Source of the DNA: Marinibacterium sp050389775
GTDB lineage: Bacteria > Pseudomonadota > Alphaproteobacteria > Rhodobacterales > Rhodobacteraceae
DNA: 64,000 nt
Reading direction: 5' to 3'
Assembly (NCBI RefSeq): GCF_050389775.1
Contig: NZ_CP177146.1
Location: 62,001-126,000 of the forward strand
Below are positions 42,584-50,417 of this stretch, piece after piece. Positions within the stretch are counted from its first letter, which is position 1, and each line of letters begins with the position of its first letter. The notes beneath the pieces were generated by a model, which was not told where the DNA came from, did not search any database, and was given only the letters and a program-made list of their open reading frames with translations. The position numbers and the translations under genes are program-made.

Positions 42584-43876
42584 CTAGTTTATGAAGCCCA
42601 GAAGACTGGGCAGCCAAAGGGTCAGCTGGGGCACGAAGGCCACCAGGACCATCACGGCGATCTCGGCGCACAGGAACGGGATCGAGGCTTTGGACACCTT
42701 TTCCACCGTGGTCTCGCCGATCTCGGATGCGACAAAGAGGTTCACCCCCAGCGGCGGCGTCGAATAGCCGATCTCGCAGGCGATGACGAAGATGATGCCG
42801 AACTGGATCGGGTCGATCCCGACATTGGCCACCACCGGCAGCAGCAGCGGCGTCAGGATGATGATCTGGGTCAGGGTTTCCATCCACATGCCGATGAACA
42901 CCAGCATCAGCAGGACCAGCAGGATCAGCACCGTCGGGTCGGACACCGTGTCGATCAGGAAGCCCGACACCAGCTGGGGCACCTGGAACATCGACAGCAT
43001 GCGCCCGATGATCCGCCCGGTGACCAGCACCAGCATGACCGTGCCGGTGATGCGCACGGCATAGACCACGGCATCGACGAAGAGCGGCACGCGGATCTCG
43101 CGGTAGACGAAGATGCCGACGAGCAGCGCGTAGAGCACGGCCACGACCGAGGCTTCGGTCACCGTGAAGATGCCGGTATAGATGCCGCCCAGGATGATGA
43201 TCGGGGCGGCCAGCGCCCATTTGGCTTCCCAGGCCGCGCGGCCGATGTTGCCCAGGCTGCGGGCCTCGACATCGCCGGAGCTGTAGCCGCGCTTGACCGA
43301 GATGAACCGGCTGGTCGCCCAGAGCGCGACGGCCAGCAGCAGGCCGGGAATGACCCCCGCGACAAAGAGCGCGCTGATCGAGGTTTCCGAGGTGATGCCG
43401 TAGATGATCATCGGGATCGACGGCGGGATGACAACGCCGATGCCACCGGCCGACGAGGTGATCGCCGCGCCAAAGCCCTTGTCGTAGCCGTCCTTGATCA
43501 TCGCCGGGATCATGATCGAGCCGATGGCCGCGGTGGTGGCCGGGCCCGAACCCGAGATCGCGGCAAAGAAGGTGCAGGCCACGATGGTCACGGTGGCCAG
43601 CCCGCCGGGCGAGGGCCCGACGATGGCCCGCGAAAAGCCGATCAGCCGCTGGGTCAGCCCGCCTTTCTCCATCAGCGTGCCGGCCAGGATGAACATGGGC
43701 ACGGCGATGATGGTGAATTCGTCGACCGCGGAATAGGCGGTCTGGACGAGGTAGGACATGGGCATGTTGGCCGAGGTCATGGCCAGCACGGCGGCCAGGC
43801 CGATCGAAATGCCCACCGGCACGCCGATCAACAGCAACACGACGAAGGACAGGGCCATCAGAAGGGTCGGATCCAT
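42584..43876 (-). CDS. TRAP transporter large permease (DctM)
   Basis: A 430-residue polytopic DctM protein. Conserved blocks are VPMFILAGTLMEKGGLTQRL near residues 58-77, GSGPATTAAIGSIMIPAMIKDGYDKGFGAAITSS near 108-141 and VIPPSIPMIIYG near 150. ATG 43876 was preferred over the longer frame because it gives the standard DctM N-terminus and lies 4 bp after the dctQ stop. The dctP gene follows after 22 bp. Confidence 0.93.
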   Translation of the reverse strand: MDPTLLMALSFVVLLLIGVPVGISIGLAAVLAMTSANMPMSYLVQTAYSAVDEFTIIAVPMFILAGTLMEKGGLTQRLIGFSRAIVGPSPGGLATVTIVACTFFAAISGSGPATTAAIGSIMIPAMIKDGYDKGFGAAITSSAGGIGVVIPPSIPMIIYGITSETSISALFVAGVIPGLLLAVALWATSRFISVKRGYSSGDVEARSLGNIGRAAWEAKWALAAPIIILGGIYTGIFTVTEASVVAVLYALLVGIFVYREIRVPLFVDAVVYAVRITGTVMLVLVTGRIIGRMLSMFQVPQLVSGFLIDTVSDPTVLILLVLLMLVFIGMWMETLTQIIILTPLLLPVVANVGIDPIQFGIIFVIACEIGYSTPPLGVNLFVASEIGETTVEKVSKASIPFLCAEIAVMVLVAFVPQLTLWLPSLLGFIN

Positions 43877-43880
43877 GACG

Positions 43881-44378
43881 TTACTCCCCGATCCGGGCGT
43901 CGGCCGGGCCTTCGCCGGTCTGCCAGCGGCGGACCATGACCTGGACGATGCGGACGGACATGAAGGCAAAGCCGAGCGGCACGATCATCTGCACCCAGAC
44001 CAGGTTGATGCCCGTGGTCTGCGAGATGTAGGGGAATTCGAACATCGAGACGGTAAACCAGTAGCCGTGCCAGATGACGACGGCGTTGAAGACCAGCCAC
44101 AGCAGGTCGGCCAGGGTCAGCATGACCAGCCGCGCGGTCTGCGGCAGGAATTCGAGATGCAGCGAGACGCGGATGTGGCGATCGCCTTCGGCCGCGATGA
44201 CAAAGCCGAAATACACGGCCCAGACAAAGGCAAAGCGGCTGACTTCCTCGAGCCAGCTGTACGACCGGCCCATGCCGAAGCGGGCGATGACCTGAAAGCC
44301 CAGCAGGCCAACGACCATCGTCATCAGGATCGCGCCCAGCCATTCTTCCGGCGTGCGCCCTCCCAGGTACTTACGCAT
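43881..44378 (-). CDS. TRAP transporter small permease (DctQ)
   Basis: A 165-residue membrane protein with four predicted helices and the DctQ pattern SYSWLEEVSRFAFVWAVYFGFVIAA near residues 39-63. It overlaps the preceding mannitol-dehydrogenase-family gene by 8 bp, so expression is coupled to the enzyme genes. Confidence 0.9.
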   Translation of the reverse strand: MRKYLGGRTPEEWLGAILMTMVVGLLGFQVIARFGMGRSYSWLEEVSRFAFVWAVYFGFVIAAEGDRHIRVSLHLEFLPQTARLVMLTLADLLWLVFNAVVIWHGYWFTVSMFEFPYISQTTGINLVWVQMIVPLGFAFMSVRIVQVMVRRWQTGEGPADARIGE

Positions 44379-45795
44379 TCATCCTCTCCCTTGCGAAGTC
44401 GTCGATCCGCGCGCGCCGCCGGTCGGCATCCGGCTCGGCGAAGGCGCGCAGCCATCGGGTCGTGTCGGCGGCAAAGCCGCTGTCCCGGCGCAGGCGGTCG
44501 GGCCAGATCGGCAGCCCCAGCACCGCCCCGGCCAGGTCCTCGGCGCCGGTGGCCGCGGCGCGCAGCCGGGCCATTTCGGCGCCCATCGGATCGGTGGTGA
44601 CCACCCCGCCGGCGTCGGGCGTGTCATCCCCGGCCTGCAGCGCCCAACCGGCCAGCACCATGGCCTGAACCTCGGCCGATTGGCCGCGCTCCAGCCGCTC
44701 GGCCGCCGGAGCGGCGATGCGCTGGGGCAGCTTGAAACTGGCATCGCTGGCGATCTGGTTGAGCGGGTGGTGGATCGTCGGGTTCTGCAGGCGGCGCAGG
44801 CTGGTGCGTCCGTAGGCCTGCAGGTCCTCGCCCTCGGGGCAATCCAGCGTCTCGGCCTGGGCTGCAAGGAACACCTTTGCCCAGGCCGCCAGCACCGGGT
44901 CGGTCGACGCCCCGTGCGATCCCGCGTGCCCGCACAGGCGGCCAAGTTCGGCATAGGCCGATTGCAAGCCGTTCAGCAGGCGGTGTTTCATGTGCTCGTG
45001 GGGGGCCAGGTCATCGACGACCTGCACCCCGGCCGTTTCCAGCGCCGGGCGCGCAGCGGCAAAGCGGTCCTCGATGACCCATTGGCGGAACGGTTCGGCC
45101 ACGACGCCAAGCGCATCCGCCGCGCCGCGGGCGGCTTCCAGCCGCGCCCGGCCGGCCGGCGCCATGGCCGGCACGATGCGGTCGACCATCGAGGTCGGGA
45201 AGGCCACGTTGGCCTCGATCCAGGGCAGCAATCCGGCAAAGGCCCGGTCGGCGTAATCGCCCAGCACCGCCGCCAGCAGCCGGCCGTTGTCGGCGACATT
45301 GTCGCAACTCGCCAGGGTGATCGGCCCGCCGCCGTCGCGCCGGCGCCGTTCCAGCATCCAGGCCAGGTAGCCGATGGCCGTGGCCGGCGTTTCCGGCGCG
45401 GCCAGGTCGGCGGCCACCCTCGCCGGGTCCAGCGCGCGGCTGCCCGACCGGTGGCAATAGCCCTTCTCGGTGATCGTCAGCGTGGCAAAGGTGATGTCGG
45501 TCCAGTCCACAAGGGCCGCCGCCCCGGCATCATGCAGCTGTACCAGCGTGCCGATGTCACGGCAGGTGCTGGTCGTGCCGTCTTCGGTCAGGACGGAATA
45601 GACACCACCCTGCGCCGCATGGGCCGCCGACAGGTCGGGCGGCGTCAGGTTGATGCCGACCACGCCCCAATCCCCGCCCGCCCGGGCGAGATCGTCGTAA
45701 TAGCCCTGCTGGTGGGCGCGGTGAAACGCCCCGACGCCCAGATGCGCCGCATGCGGGCGCAGCCTCGCGCGGTCATAGGTCAGCGCACGGCCCAT
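44371..45795 (-). CDS. Mannitol-dehydrogenase-family oxidoreductase, probable fructuronate reductase
   Basis: A 474-residue polyol/uronate dehydrogenase. The N-terminal Rossmann-type start is HLGVGAFHRAHQQGYYDDL (residues 18-36). The catalytic region HEHMKHRLLNGLQSAYAELG near 266-285 has the family Lys-x4-Asn arrangement, with the downstream His near NPTIHHPLNQIASD. Members include mannitol 2-dehydrogenase, arabinitol dehydrogenase and UxuB (D-fructuronate to D-mannonate). Paired with an idonate/gulonate 5-dehydrogenase and a TRAP transporter, the UxuB-type reaction is the best fit. Confidence 0.8.
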   Translation of the reverse strand: MGRALTYDRARLRPHAAHLGVGAFHRAHQQGYYDDLARAGGDWGVVGINLTPPDLSAAHAAQGGVYSVLTEDGTTSTCRDIGTLVQLHDAGAAALVDWTDITFATLTITEKGYCHRSGSRALDPARVAADLAAPETPATAIGYLAWMLERRRRDGGGPITLASCDNVADNGRLLAAVLGDYADRAFAGLLPWIEANVAFPTSMVDRIVPAMAPAGRARLEAARGAADALGVVAEPFRQWVIEDRFAAARPALETAGVQVVDDLAPHEHMKHRLLNGLQSAYAELGRLCGHAGSHGASTDPVLAAWAKVFLAAQAETLDCPEGEDLQAYGRTSLRRLQNPTIHHPLNQIASDASFKLPQRIAAPAAERLERGQSAEVQAMVLAGWALQAGDDTPDAGGVVTTDPMGAEMARLRAAATGAEDLAGAVLGLPIWPDRLRRDSGFAADTTRWLRAFAEPDADRRRARIDDFARERMNA

Positions 45796-46823
45796 CAGAA
45801 ATGCACCATGACCTTCAGCGTCTCGGTCTTGTCGAGCGCCCGGGCAAAGACCGCTGCCGGGTCGTCCAACGCCATGTCGGCCGAGATCATCGGGCGCAGG
45901 TCGACCTCTTCGGCCACGATCTGGCGCACGGCCTCGGCGAATTCGTCGATGAAGCGGTAGGTGCCGACCAGGCTGATCTCGCGGGTCAGCAGCTTGGCCA
46001 GGTCGACAGGTGCGCGGGGCGGCAGGAACCCGACCTGCACGACCGTGCCCCGGGGCCGACAGGCCGCGATGGCCGTGTTCAGCGCCGGCGCCGCGCCGGA
46101 GGCCTCGAAGACGGCATCACATGCGGGGGTATCGGTCAGGGCGGCCATGGCCCCGGCATCGCCCGCGTCGAACACGGCGTCGACACCAAGCGCCCGGGCC
46201 CGGGCCAGCGCACCGGGGGCAATGTCGCTCATCAGGATGCGCGCCGCCCCGGCCGCACGCGCGGCGGTGGCGCACATCTGGCCGATGACACCGGCCCCGG
46301 TCACCAGCACCGTGGCCCCGGCCAGGTCGCCGGCCATCGACACCGCGTGCAGGGCCACGGCATAGGGTTCGGCCATGGCCACGTGGCGCAGGTCGGCCGT
46401 CTCGGGCAGGCGGATGCATTGCCCCGCCTCGACGACCAGCTCGCTGGCAAATCCGCCGTCGCAATGCGGGAACCGCGCGGCGCTGCCCATGAAGGACATG
46501 TCGGTGCACAGGTTGGCCAGCCCGCGGTTGCAGTATTCGCAACGCCCGCAGGGCAGCGCCGGCGTCACCGCGACCTTGTCACCGGGCGCCAGCCCGTCGA
46601 CGCCCGCGCCGGGCAGGTCCACCACGGCCGAGAATTCATGGCCCAGGATCATCGGACCGCGCAGCACGGAATCGCCAACCCGCCCGTGCTGGAAGTAATG
46701 GATATCCGAGCCGCAGACGCCGCCGAAGGCAAAGCGCAGCCGTACCTGTCCGGCGCCCGGCTCGGGCCTCGGGGCATCCTCGATTCGCACCTCTTCGGCG
46801 CGATGAATCACACATGCTTTCAC
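45795..46823 (-). CDS. Zinc alcohol dehydrogenase, L-idonate / L-gulonate 5-dehydrogenase-like
   Basis: A 342-residue medium-chain dehydrogenase. Catalytic-zinc ligands are Cys in GGVCGSDIHY (near residue 38) and His-Glu of LGHEF (62-63); the structural zinc is bound by CGRCEYCNRGLANLC (near 92-106); the NAD-binding motif is VLVTGAGVIGQM near 170. The MSFMGSAARFPHCDGGFASE segment closely follows E. coli IdnD. Oxidation of L-idonate gives 5-ketogluconate, whereas L-gulonate gives D-fructuronate, which the next enzyme could reduce to D-mannonate. The start is GTG 46823 after a strong GGAGGGAGG. The stop overlaps the next ATG by one base. Confidence 0.82.
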   Translation of the reverse strand: MKACVIHRAEEVRIEDAPRPEPGAGQVRLRFAFGGVCGSDIHYFQHGRVGDSVLRGPMILGHEFSAVVDLPGAGVDGLAPGDKVAVTPALPCGRCEYCNRGLANLCTDMSFMGSAARFPHCDGGFASELVVEAGQCIRLPETADLRHVAMAEPYAVALHAVSMAGDLAGATVLVTGAGVIGQMCATAARAAGAARILMSDIAPGALARARALGVDAVFDAGDAGAMAALTDTPACDAVFEASGAAPALNTAIAACRPRGTVVQVGFLPPRAPVDLAKLLTREISLVGTYRFIDEFAEAVRQIVAEEVDLRPMISADMALDDPAAVFARALDKTETLKVMVHF

Positions 46824-46875
46824 GGGTCCCCCTCCCTCCAGCGCCAGAAGTTTGCGCTTGATGCGAGGCTTTTTA

Positions 46876-46888
46876 GAACATAAGGTTC
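46876..46888. promoter_or_regulatory. Candidate RpiR-family operator
   Basis: GAAC (46876-46879) and GTTC (46885-46888) form an inverted repeat with a 5-bp spacer in the AT-rich part of the divergent idnD-like / rpiR spacer. RpiR proteins often bind GAA...TTC-type palindromes, so this may control both transcripts. Confidence 0.45.
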
Positions 46889-46978
46889 ATATGACAGTCA
46901 AGATAGAATAAGAATTCCAAAAATGGACGCGATCCGGCAGGGAGAGCCGACGCGTACCAGGAAGATCGACGGGGATGG

Positions 46979-47848
46979 ATGGGAGCCGGCACCTTGAACA
47001 CAGACGCCGAAGGACACGAGCCGACACGCGATTTCGACCGGCTGCGCGAAGACATAGCCGGCGCCCATGACGGGCTGAGCAAGCGATTGAAACTGATCGC
47101 CGATTTCGCCCTTCGCGATCCGTCATCCGTGGCCCTGCGCACGGCCGCGACCCTGGCCGAGGACATCGGCGTGGCGCCCTCGGCGATCATCCGGTTCGCC
47201 CAGCATTTCGGCTATTCCGGTTTCTCCGAGATGCAGGCCGTGTTCCGCGCCCAGCTCCAGGCCAGTTCGATCCCCTACCAGGACCGCATCCGCGACCTGG
47301 AGAAGAGCGGCGCGGCCCGCGACACGGCCGAAATGACCGACCGCTTCGTCGAGGCGGGAATCGCCTCGCTGCGCGAATTGCAGCATGCAGCGCCCGCCGA
47401 CCGCATCGAAAGCGCGGCGCGGCTGATGGCCGAGGCACGTATCGTGCATGTCCTGGCCCACAAGCGCACGTTCACTGCCGCGACCTACCTGGCCTACAAC
47501 CTGGCGCGGCTCGAAGTGCCGGCCCACCTGCTCGACGGCATCGGCGGCACGCTGGATCAGCAGATGGCCATGGTCGCGCCGGAGGATACCGTCGTGGCCT
47601 TTTCGTTCAATCCCAGCGCCGAGGAAACCGTGCAGGCCTTTGACCGGGCGCGCGAGATCGGCGCCCGGACCGTGGCCATCACCGACCTGGCCCGCGCGCC
47701 CTTCATCCACGCCGACAGCTGGTTCCAGATCTCGGAAGCCAGCGTCGACGGCTTCCGCTCGCTCAATGCGACGATTTCACTGGCGCTGATCCTGGCCATT
47801 CGGGCCGGGACGCTCTGTGCCGAACTGCGATCCGACAACGAAGACTGA
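46979..47848 (+). CDS. iolR: RpiR/MurR-family regulator, probable IolR
   Basis: A 289-residue regulator with an N-terminal RpiR helix-turn-helix (about residues 20-95; FALRDPSSVALRTAATLAEDIGVAPSAIIRFAQHFGYSGFSEMQ) and a C-terminal SIS sugar-phosphate-binding domain (about 125-270, with VVAFSFNPSAEETVQAF). It lies 9 bp upstream of iolC in the same direction, which is the iolRC order known from Sinorhizobium, where IolR represses inositol genes and responds to the IolC product. The start at ATG 46979 is uncertain; TTG 46994 is an alternative. It may also govern the divergent gulonate/TRAP operon. Confidence 0.82.
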   Translation: MGAGTLNTDAEGHEPTRDFDRLREDIAGAHDGLSKRLKLIADFALRDPSSVALRTAATLAEDIGVAPSAIIRFAQHFGYSGFSEMQAVFRAQLQASSIPYQDRIRDLEKSGAARDTAEMTDRFVEAGIASLRELQHAAPADRIESAARLMAEARIVHVLAHKRTFTAATYLAYNLARLEVPAHLLDGIGGTLDQQMAMVAPEDTVVAFSFNPSAEETVQAFDRAREIGARTVAITDLARAPFIHADSWFQISEASVDGFRSLNATISLALILAIRAGTLCAELRSDNED

Positions 47849-47857
47849 GGAACCCCA

Positions 47858-49777
47858 ATGTCCAGTCAGCCCACCCCGCAATATGACATCATCACCATCG
47901 GTCGGACCTGCGCGGACCTCTACGCGGACCAGATCGGCTGCCGCATGGAAGACGCCCGGAGCTTTTCCAAGTATGTCGGCGGATGCCCGACCAACATCGC
48001 CGTCGGCGGCGCGCGGCTCGGCCTGAAGACAGCCCTGCTCAGCCGGGTCGGCAACGACCAGATCGGCCGTTTCGTGCGCGAGACACTGGAGGCCGAGGGC
48101 GTCGAGACCAGCGGCCTGGCCGTCGATCCCGAGCGGCTGACCGCCATGGCCTTCCTGGGCATCGAGGACGACCGCAACTTTCCCCTGCTCTTCGTGCGCA
48201 CCGATTGCGCCGATGCCGCGCTCAGCGAAGACGACATCGACCCGGCCTTCATCCGCTCGGCCGCGGCGGTGGTTGTCACCGGCACCCATTTCTCCAAGCC
48301 CCATCTCGAAGCGGCGTCGTTCAAGGCCATGCGCATCGCCCGCGAGGCCGGCCGCAAGGTGGTCTTCGACATCGATTACCGGCCCAATCTCTGGGGCCTG
48401 CTGGGCGCCGGCGAAGGCGATGTGCGCTTTGTGGCCGATGATGCCGTGACGGCCCGGGTCCAGCGCATCCTGCCCGGCTGCGACGTGGTCGTGGGCACCG
48501 ACGAAGAGGTCCATATCGCCGGCGGTTCGACCGACACCCGCGAGGCGCTGGTCAATATCCGCAAGGTCTCGGACGCGATGATCGTGCTCAAGACCGGGCC
48601 CAAGGGCTGCCTGGTCTTCCCCGGGCAGATCCCCGACGACCTGGAAGACGGCATTTCCTCGCAGGGCTTCCCGGTCGAGGTGTTCAACGTGCTCGGCGCG
48701 GGCGACGGGTTCATGGCCGGCTTCCTGCGCGGCTACGTGCGCGGCCTGCCGCTCGAGGAATGCTGCCGCATCGCCAATGCCTGTGGCGCCTTTGCCGTGT
48801 CGCGCCATGGCTGCGCCCCGGCCTATCCCAGCTGGGACGAGCTGCAGTTCTTCCTCGAGCGCGGGGTGGTCAACCCCCGGCTGCGCGAGGATGCCGACCT
48901 GGAACACGTGCATTGGGCCACCACCCGGCGGGGCACATGGGACAACATCTGCGCCTTTGCCATCGACCACCGCTCGCAGCTCGAGGACATGGCCGCCCAA
49001 TGCGGGGCCGACCCCGCCCGGATCGCGGCCTTCAAGGACCTGGCGCTCGAAGCCATGCTGGCGTCGCGCCGGCCCGGCATGATGCTGGGCACGCTGCTCG
49101 ACAGCACCCATGGCCGCCAGGCCCTGTTCCGGGCCGAGAAGGAAGGCATGTGGATCGGCCGGCCGGTCGAACTGCCCGGTTCGCGCCCGTTGCGCTTCGA
49201 AGGGGCGGCCTCGCTCGGGGCCGAGGTGGCGGCCTGGCCCGACGACCATGTCATCAAGTGCCTGGTGTTCTACAACCCCGACGATCCCGAGGACATGCGC
49301 CGCACCCAGCTCGACCAGCTGCACCGCCTGGCCTCGGCCGCGCGGCTCAGCCGCCACGAATACCTGATCGAGGTGATCGGCACGGCCGAGGGCAAGCGCG
49401 GCGAGCTGGCCACGGCCGAGGCGATGCAGCAGATCTACGACGAGGGCATCCGCCCCGACTGGTGGAAGCTGGGCGACCAGACCGACGCCGGCTGGGCAGC
49501 CGTCAGCGCGGTGATCGACGCCAATGACCGCTGGTGCCGGGGCGTGCTGCTGCTGGGCCTCGACGCGCCGGCCGACGCGCTGGCCGAAAGCATCGCGCGG
49601 GCGGGGACCTGTGCACATGTGCGCGGTTTCGCGGTCGGCCGGACGATCTTTGGCGAGGCCGCGCGGGCCTGGCTGGCCGGCGAGATCGACGATGCCGAGG
49701 CCCGGACCCGGATGCAGGCGCGCTTTGGCCAGCTGATCGATTGCTGGCAGGACACCCGGCAGGCCCGGGCCGCCTGA
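47858..49777 (+). CDS. iolC: Bifunctional 5-dehydro-2-deoxygluconokinase / DUF2090 protein (IolC)
   Basis: A 639-residue fusion. Residues about 8-330 are a PfkB sugar kinase: VGGCPTNIAVGGARLGLKTALLSRVG near 40-65 and the catalytic NVLGAGDGFMAGFLRGY near 272-288 with its DGF-type Asp base. Residues about 335-635 are the DUF2090 TIM-barrel domain that, in fused proteins, is thought to act as the 2-deoxy-5-keto-gluconate-6-phosphate aldolase. The protein would therefore phosphorylate DKG and possibly cleave it to malonate semialdehyde and DHAP. It is cotranscribed with iolR and followed by a 26-bp repeat and a terminator. Confidence 0.9.
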   Translation: MSSQPTPQYDIITIGRTCADLYADQIGCRMEDARSFSKYVGGCPTNIAVGGARLGLKTALLSRVGNDQIGRFVRETLEAEGVETSGLAVDPERLTAMAFLGIEDDRNFPLLFVRTDCADAALSEDDIDPAFIRSAAAVVVTGTHFSKPHLEAASFKAMRIAREAGRKVVFDIDYRPNLWGLLGAGEGDVRFVADDAVTARVQRILPGCDVVVGTDEEVHIAGGSTDTREALVNIRKVSDAMIVLKTGPKGCLVFPGQIPDDLEDGISSQGFPVEVFNVLGAGDGFMAGFLRGYVRGLPLEECCRIANACGAFAVSRHGCAPAYPSWDELQFFLERGVVNPRLREDADLEHVHWATTRRGTWDNICAFAIDHRSQLEDMAAQCGADPARIAAFKDLALEAMLASRRPGMMLGTLLDSTHGRQALFRAEKEGMWIGRPVELPGSRPLRFEGAASLGAEVAAWPDDHVIKCLVFYNPDDPEDMRRTQLDQLHRLASAARLSRHEYLIEVIGTAEGKRGELATAEAMQQIYDEGIRPDWWKLGDQTDAGWAAVSAVIDANDRWCRGVLLLGLDAPADALAESIARAGTCAHVRGFAVGRTIFGEAARAWLAGEIDDAEARTRMQARFGQLIDCWQDTRQARAA

Positions 49778-49796
49778 CCGGCCCAGGCGGCCCAAT

Positions 49797-49930
49797 AGGT
49801 CACGCCGCAGACCATGTGCCGGCGGTCACGCCGCCGATCATGTGCCAGCGGCCACGCCGCCGATCATGCGCCTGCGACCACGCCGCCGATCAAATGCCGG
49901 TGGCCACGCCGGCGATGCAACACCGGCGGC
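49797..49930. repeat. 26-bp tandem repeat, five copies, in the iolC 3' region
   Basis: Five head-to-tail units of 26 bp, with the CACGCC element recurring at 49801, 49827, 49853, 49879 and 49905, follow the iolC stop by about 20 bp. The consensus is close to GGYCACGCCGCCGATCATG followed by TGCCRGC. The first four copies are about 80-90% alike and the last is degenerate. A period of 26 is not a multiple of three, so this is non-coding; it will be transcribed because the terminator lies beyond it. Confidence 0.9.
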
Positions 49931-49993
49931 CCGTCACCCGGGCCGTCGCCCCGGGGCCTCACGCCCCCCTTGTAAATCTTCCCTCCCCAACTG

Positions 49994-50022
49994 GGCCCGC
50001 GCCTCTCGCAGCGGGCCTTTTT
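49994..50022 (+). terminator. Intrinsic terminator of iolRC
   Basis: GGCCCGC (49994-50000), a 10-nt loop and GCGGGCC (50011-50017) are followed by TTTTT. This is the terminator of the iolR-iolC transcript, about 215 bp after the iolC stop and downstream of the 26-bp repeat. Confidence 0.9.
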
Positions 50023-50417
50023 CTTGCCACCGGGCGTTGACCCTGCCATTGGCCTCGCCCCTGCGCGACGGAAAGCGGCGGCCCCGCCGTGGAAGAACGG
50101 GAAACCCCGGGCATCCCGCCGGGGTAAGGCAGACGGGCCCGTTCATCTTGATCCACCAATTCAACGCCATCCGCCCGGCGCGCGGCACCTGCCCGAGCCG
50201 GCATCCGGCGACCGCTACGGCCGGTGCCCAGCCCGCCATGACCGCCGATGACAAACCCTCTGCCTTTGGCGCCGCGCCCACCGCCACGGCCCCTGCCGGC
50301 ACCGCCCAGGAGGCGCTGCGCGCGTGAGACACCCCTGCCCGAACGCTGCCGACCCTGTGCTTCGCCCGTCCGGCCTTCCCGCTGCCGCCGGTCGGCCGGC
50401 AAGCTGAGGCCGGCCCG
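50023..50417. other. Spacer upstream of the two-component system
   Basis: About 395 bp containing the promoter of the histidine kinase gene. A 29-codon frame (50238-50327, starting MTADDKPSAFG) is the only candidate peptide, without a clear ribosome site; I do not call it a gene. No operator or hairpin stands out. Confidence 0.4.

Noticed and set aside
49797..49930. Possible CRISPR array at the 26-bp repeats
   Set aside because: The units are directly adjacent with no spacers and there are no cas genes, so it is a simple tandem repeat.
49842..50327. A 161-codon plus-strand frame downstream of iolC
   Set aside because: It runs through the 26-bp repeat and the terminator and has no ribosome site.
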